From: an uncultured Pseudomonadota bacterium
Lineage (GTDB): Bacteria; Myxococcota_A; UBA796; CAJQPC01
Length of the DNA: 7,349 bases
Assembly (NCBI GenBank): GCA_937915955.1
Contig: CALGIB010000420.1
Span: 1 to 7,349, forward strand
Direction: 5' to 3'
Part shown: piece by piece, positions 4,334 to 7,349 of the stretch
Layout: each line of letters starts with the position of its first letter
Numbering within the stretch: the first letter of the stretch is position 1
Made by a program: the position numbers and the translations under genes
Notes under the pieces: generated by a model
What the model saw: the letters and a program-made list of their open reading frames with translations, nothing else
Databases searched by the model: none
What the model was told of the DNA's origin: nothing

Positions 4334-5572
4334 ATGCACAACCCGCAGCTGGATGCCCAGAGCGTGAGCGAGGCCACCCATGGGCGCCTCGCCGAGGAGG
4401 CCCGCGGCCTGCTCCTAGAGCTGTGGGGCCGGCCTCGGGCCTCGGTCGAGCTGCCTCGCCGCCTGAGAGCTTGCCGCCTCTGGAGCCGCCAACGGCGACT
4501 GCTCCGCGAGCTCTGCTACAGCTGCATCCGGCGCTCCGGGCACCACCAGCGGGGCCTGGCGGCGGGCGGTTGGACGGGCGAGGACCCCTCCTGGGCCTGC
4601 TATCTGGCCGAGCTGGTGTCCCGAGGGCTGGCCCCCGAGCGCGCCGGACAGCTGCTGGGACAGGCGGTCTTCGGCGTCCGGGCGGCGGCGCCCAGGACCC
4701 TGGCTGAGCTCGCGGCCGAGGGGGCCGTCGACGAGACCCTGCTGCAGGCCTTCGGTGATCTCCAGCTCGCGCGCAGCTTCGTGCTCGGCCAGCTGGATCG
4801 CGGGCCGCTGACGCTGCGCAGCAAGGAGCGCGAGGCCCTGGCCTCCGAGCTCGAGGCGGCCGGCCACGAGGTCCGCACGACCCGCTGGGCCCGGGACGGC
4901 CTGCAGGTCTCGGGCAGCCCGGATCTGTCCGCCTGGACCGGCCGCTTCCAGGTCCAGGACGAGGCCAGCCAGCTGGTCGCCGAGCTCGTCGCCCCCGGAC
5001 GGCGCAGCCTGGTCGTCGACTACTGCGCGGGGGCCGGCGGCAAGAGCCTGGCGCTGCTGGATCGGGCCCCCCGCGGCATGCGGCTGCTGTCCTGTGACCT
5101 GCGCCCCAGGTCCCTGAAGGAGGCCTCGCGCCGGGCCCGCGAGCTGGGCCTGCGGCTGCAGACGGCCCGCTACGAGGACCTCGAGCTCGCCTCGGCCTCG
5201 CGGGTGCTGGTCGACGCACCCTGCACCGGCAGCGGCACCCTGCGCCGGGACCCGGCGCTGCGCTGGCGCCTGGACGTGGGGCTGCTCGCCGAGCAGGTGG
5301 AGCTCCAGCGCCAGGTCCTCGACTCGGCGGCGCGCCTGGTGAAGCCCGGCGGACGCCTGATCTACGCGACCTGTTCGCTGCTGCCCGCCGAGAACGAGCG
5401 GCAGGTCGAGGCCTTCGTGGATCGGCACCCGGCCTTCTCGCAGGTACACATCGCCGAGGTGCTGGGCGGGGAGCGTGCCTCGGCCCTCGGCCGGGACGGG
5501 CAGCTGCACATGAGCCCCGAAGCCCACGGCAGCGACGGCTTCTTCGCGGCCATCCTGAGTCGCGCTGGCTAG
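4334..5572 (+). CDS. rsmB: RsmB-type RNA (cytosine-C5) methyltransferase
   Basis: A 412-residue RCMT/NOL1-NOP2-Sun family enzyme, predicted to transfer a methyl group from S-adenosylmethionine to C5 of cytosine in RNA; RsmB acts on 16S rRNA at C967 in E. coli. Residues about 20-140 are a divergent NusB-like helical domain (RRLLRELCYSCIRR resembles its ELxYxxxR helix). The catalytic domain follows: QVQDEASQLVAELV (206-219), the SAM-binding DYCAGAGGKS (229-238), the acidic ribose contact SCDLRPRSL (253-261), VDAPCTGSGTLRRDP (293-307, Cys297) and YATCSLLPAENE (344-355, Cys347). Cys347 of the TC motif is the expected nucleophile and Cys297 of the PC motif the release cysteine. One oddity is that the usual LRVN motif before the core reads LTLRSK (159-164). 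Length and domain order fit RsmB (429 residues in E. coli), but the weak N-terminal domain leaves another RCMT specificity possible. The ATG 4334 start is preceded by an in-frame stop at 4322. Confidence 0.85.
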   Translation: MHNPQLDAQSVSEATHGRLAEEARGLLLELWGRPRASVELPRRLRACRLWSRQRRLLRELCYSCIRRSGHHQRGLAAGGWTGEDPSWACYLAELVSRGLAPERAGQLLGQAVFGVRAAAPRTLAELAAEGAVDETLLQAFGDLQLARSFVLGQLDRGPLTLRSKEREALASELEAAGHEVRTTRWARDGLQVSGSPDLSAWTGRFQVQDEASQLVAELVAPGRRSLVVDYCAGAGGKSLALLDRAPRGMRLLSCDLRPRSLKEASRRARELGLRLQTARYEDLELASASRVLVDAPCTGSGTLRRDPALRWRLDVGLLAEQVELQRQVLDSAARLVKPGGRLIYATCSLLPAENERQVEAFVDRHPAFSQVHIAEVLGGERASALGRDGQLHMSPEAHGSDGFFAAILSRAG

Positions 5573-6981
5573 CCGCGGATCTCGTGGTAGTCGGTGTCCG
5601 TGTTCACCGACCAGAGCGGGTGCCCAGCGCCGAACAGGTTCTCGACCGCGAGCAGCGCCGTCAGGATCGAGTGGTCCGAGTTGTTGTACTTGAACATGCC
5701 GTAGCGGCCCATGACCTGCAGGTTTTCGACCCCGTCGACCAGGGCCTGCAGCTTGTCCAGGTGGACCTCGTAGCCCCGCCGGTAGACCGGGTAGGCCCGG
5801 GGGACCTTGAAGGCCGTGCCGTCGATGACGCGCCCCCCGCGCATCAGGCCGGTGGCCTCCATCTCGCGCGTGCCCAGGGCGACGAGCTCCTCGGTGGACA
5901 TCTTCCAGATAGGGTCGTCGTCCCCGCAGAAGTACTCCAGCCCCAGGCAGGTCGTGTTCGGGTCCGGGACCATGTGCGGCGACCAGTTCTTGAAGTTCTG
6001 GATCCGCCCCAGCTGCAGGCTGGGCTCGTGCACGTAGATCCAGTTGTCCGGGAACAGCTCGGCGCGGTCGATGACCAGGTCGACCGTGACCAGGTGCCGG
6101 TAGCCCAGCCCGTAGGTGGCCTGGCGGGTGGCCTCGTCGACGTGGCTCAGGTTCCGGACCAGCAGCGTCAGCGGCATCGAGGACAGCACCTGGTCGGGCT
6201 CGAAGACCCGGGCGCCGTCCGGGCCCTCGGCGTGCACCCGCACGATGCGCCCGCCCTCGACCTCGAAGCGGCTCGCCCCCGTGTTCAGCAGCAGAGTGCC
6301 GCCGCGCTCCTGCACCAGCTCGGCCATGCGCTCGTACATCTGGCCAGGTCCGCGCTTGGGGTACCAGAACTCCTCGATCAGCGAGGTGACCTGCTGCTCC
6401 TCGCCGAGCAGACCGCGCAGCGGTCCCGGGAGCGCCTGCTTGACGGCCTCGCCCAGGTCCAGGTTCTTGATGCGCTGGCTGGCCCACTCCGCGCCGATCT
6501 CCGAGGTGGGGATGCCCCAGACCTTCTCGGTGTAGGTCTTGAAGAAGATGTCGAAGAGCCGCCGGCCGAAGCGGTTGCTGACCCAGTCCTCGAAGCTCTC
6601 CTCGGGGCGGTTCGAGCGGGCGCGGGCCCGCGCGAAGCTGAGCATGCAGCGCGCCGACTCGGTCAGGCCCAGGCTTCGCAGCGCGTTGGTGGCCTTGAGC
6701 GGGTAGTCGAAGAACTGGCCCCGGTAGAAGATCCGCGACAGCCGAGGGCGCAGCAGCAGCTCGTCGCCCAGCACCTCCTCCCAGAGCTCCTGCACCTCGT
6801 CGAACTTGGTGAAGAAGCGGTGGCCCCCGAGGTCGACCAGGTAGCCCCGGTACGCGTGCGTCCGGCAGATGCCGCCCACGCCGTCGCCCTTCTCCAGCAC
6901 CACCGGCTTCAGCCCGCGCCTGGTCAGCGCCAGGGCGGCGGCCAGGCCGGCCGGGCCAGCACCGACGATGACGACGTCCAT
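5569..6981 (-). CDS. UDP-galactopyranose-mutase-like FAD-dependent oxidoreductase
   Basis: A 470-residue flavoprotein starting at ATG 6981, with AGAGGTG upstream. The N-terminal Rossmann FAD fold is complete: VVIVGAGPAGLAAALAL (Gly7, 9, 12), Glu30 at the end of the second strand, and a GDGVGG loop at 32-37. The following GGHRFFTKFDEV (52-63), GQFFDYPLKATNAL (88-101) and KTYTEKVWGIP (148-158) parallel the GPHxFHT, 'Y.LP' and 'GYTxKQWG' blocks of UDP-galactopyranose mutases. The C-terminal GRYGMFKYNNSDHS (425-438) parallels their second FAD-binding stretch. The protein is about 80 residues longer than typical mutases and belongs to the amine-oxidase/protoporphyrinogen-oxidase-like relatives often annotated only as 'NAD(P)/FAD-dependent oxidoreductase', frequently near glycosyltransferases. 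Its substrate is unknown; a nucleotide sugar or polyprenyl sugar is plausible. It is divergent from a putative GT-C membrane gene, which fits envelope glycan metabolism. Its stop shares the CTAG at 5569-5572 with the methyltransferase stop. Confidence 0.85.
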   Translation of the reverse strand: MDVVIVGAGPAGLAAALALTRRGLKPVVLEKGDGVGGICRTHAYRGYLVDLGGHRFFTKFDEVQELWEEVLGDELLLRPRLSRIFYRGQFFDYPLKATNALRSLGLTESARCMLSFARARARSNRPEESFEDWVSNRFGRRLFDIFFKTYTEKVWGIPTSEIGAEWASQRIKNLDLGEAVKQALPGPLRGLLGEEQQVTSLIEEFWYPKRGPGQMYERMAELVQERGGTLLLNTGASRFEVEGGRIVRVHAEGPDGARVFEPDQVLSSMPLTLLVRNLSHVDEATRQATYGLGYRHLVTVDLVIDRAELFPDNWIYVHEPSLQLGRIQNFKNWSPHMVPDPNTTCLGLEYFCGDDDPIWKMSTEELVALGTREMEATGLMRGGRVIDGTAFKVPRAYPVYRRGYEVHLDKLQALVDGVENLQVMGRYGMFKYNNSDHSILTALLAVENLFGAGHPLWSVNTDTDYHEIRG

Positions 6982-7052
6982 GTCACCTCTGGGTGGGCGG
7001 GCCAGCCCGGTTGCGGCCGGGAGCCTACCGCGGCGGCTAAAGTCCCTCGGCC
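6982..7052. promoter_or_regulatory. 71-base divergent intergenic region between flavoprotein and GT-C-like gene
   Basis: It must hold promoters for two divergent genes. It contains a GC-rich inverted repeat, CCCGG (7006-7010) and CCGGG (7017-7021) around a six-base loop TTGCGG. On the plus strand TAAAGT (7038-7043) is a -10-like match ten bases before ATG 7053. No clear -35 is found at 16-18 bases from it. No sigma factor can be assigned. Confidence 0.35.
6984..6990 (-). promoter_or_regulatory. Ribosome binding site AGAGGTG for the flavoprotein gene
   Basis: Reading the minus strand, AGAGGTG ends two bases before ATG 6981, with the core AGAGG four bases away. It agrees with the start chosen from the Rossmann fold, whose first strand begins right after the Met. 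Confidence 0.6.
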
Positions 7053-7349
7053 ATGGCGCTCCTCGAACACCCCTTCCTGCTCCTGCTGCCCCCCCTGCTC
7101 CTGCGCTTGTTGCCCTGGCGGCGGCTGGAGCAGCCTGGCTGGAGCTGGCGCATCGACGGTTCGCTGCTGCTCGCCGCGACGCTGCTCTCGAGCGCCCTGC
7201 AGGTGTTCTGGTTGGTGCGCTACCAGCTGCCAGCGGACGCCTGGCCCACCAGCGACTTCGGCGACTACTGCGCGGCGGTGGTGGCGCTGGCCACCGATCA
7301 GCCCTCGGTCTTCCCCCACCATCGCCCCCTGGGCCCGGCCCTGCTCCCC
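7053..7349 (+). CDS. N-terminal part of a putative GT-C membrane glycosyltransferase (3' end outside window)
   Basis: The frame is open from ATG 7053 to the window end, 99 residues. The protein begins MALLEHPFLLLLPPLLLRLL, a first hydrophobic segment. A basic, Trp-containing stretch follows (PWRRLEQPGWSWRID), then a second hydrophobic segment (SLLLAATLLSSALQVFWLV, about 39-57) and a loop with SDFGDYCAAV (about 68-77), ending in HHRPLGPALLP. An acidic motif in the first outer loop after an N-terminal helix, followed later by 'R...ALLP', is the layout of GT-C/dolichyl-phosphate-mannose-type glycosyltransferases, in which the acidic residue is catalytic. Such enzymes move sugars from polyprenyl-phosphate carriers outside the membrane. 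With only 99 residues the assignment is tentative; another polytopic membrane protein is possible. No clear Shine-Dalgarno precedes the ATG. It diverges from the flavoprotein gene. Confidence 0.6.
   Translation, partial: MALLEHPFLLLLPPLLLRLLPWRRLEQPGWSWRIDGSLLLAATLLSSALQVFWLVRYQLPADAWPTSDFGDYCAAVVALATDQPSVFPHHRPLGPALLP

Noticed and set aside
4291..4377. Longer form of the zinc-ribbon/TPR protein starting at ATG 4377
   Set aside because: It would overlap the divergent methyltransferase start by 44 bases, and ATG 4290 has its own upstream AGGGG and a typical ribbon N-terminus.
3568..4707. 379-codon plus-strand frame opposite the zinc-ribbon/TPR gene
   Set aside because: It is the antisense shadow of a gene with eight well-placed cysteines and TPR motifs, and it runs out of frame into the methyltransferase gene.
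4415..6487. 690-codon open frame on the minus strand spanning the methyltransferase and flavoprotein genes
   Set aside because: It is antisense to one clearly recognised gene and out of frame with another. Its product is Gly/Pro/Ala/Arg/Gln-rich with no motif, as expected from high-GC DNA.
7011..7043. TTGCGG and TAAAGT as a sigma-70 -35/-10 pair
   Set aside because: The spacer is 21 bases, outside the functional range, and TTGCGG sits in the loop of an inverted repeat.

Overview
The window is very GC-rich and almost entirely coding. It reads as chromosomal DNA from a delta-proteobacterial or Myxococcota-like bacterium. The grounds are a strong G/C bias at third codon positions, a sulfatase ending in an 'LKALGYV' tail, lipoproteins with very short signal peptides, and stop/start codons overlapping at every junction of one operon. 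The lineage is an inference from style; there is no marker gene that fixes it. I see no rRNA, tRNA, CRISPR array, insertion sequence or phage gene. Only two gaps lie between genes, of 43 and 71 bases, and both separate divergent genes.

Layout: (1) Positions 1-3374, plus strand, hold a tight five-gene operon: the 3' end of a sulfatase, two consecutive EF-hand-bearing lipoproteins, a small START-like DUF2505 protein and a polytopic DUF817 membrane protein. Each gene overlaps the next (TTGA, GTGA, ATGCTGA, GTGA), so translation is probably coupled. (2) Positions 3325-4290, minus strand, encode a cytoplasmic protein with two zinc ribbons followed by TPR-like helices; its 3' end overlaps the DUF817 gene tail-to-tail by 50 bases. 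(3) Positions 4334-5572, plus strand, encode an RsmB-type RNA cytosine-C5 methyltransferase, divergent from the TPR gene. (4) Positions 5569-6981, minus strand, encode a UDP-galactopyranose-mutase-like flavoprotein whose stop codon shares a CTAG palindrome with the methyltransferase stop. (5) Positions 7053-7349, plus strand, hold the start of a membrane protein that looks like a GT-C glycosyltransferase and runs off the window.

Taken together, the operon looks like an envelope system: a secreted or membrane sulfatase, two lipid-anchored calcium-binding-type proteins, a predicted lipid-binding START-like protein and a membrane protein of unknown function. The most interesting points are the tandem EF-hand lipoproteins and an internal two-fold repeat in the DUF817 protein (ExWxxxxGxWxYP, twice, 121 residues apart). 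That repeat invites comparison with two-repeat lycopene-cyclase-type membrane enzymes. The right-hand flavoprotein and GT-C-like gene suggest surface-glycan or polyprenyl-linked sugar metabolism. No pathway can be proven from this window alone.
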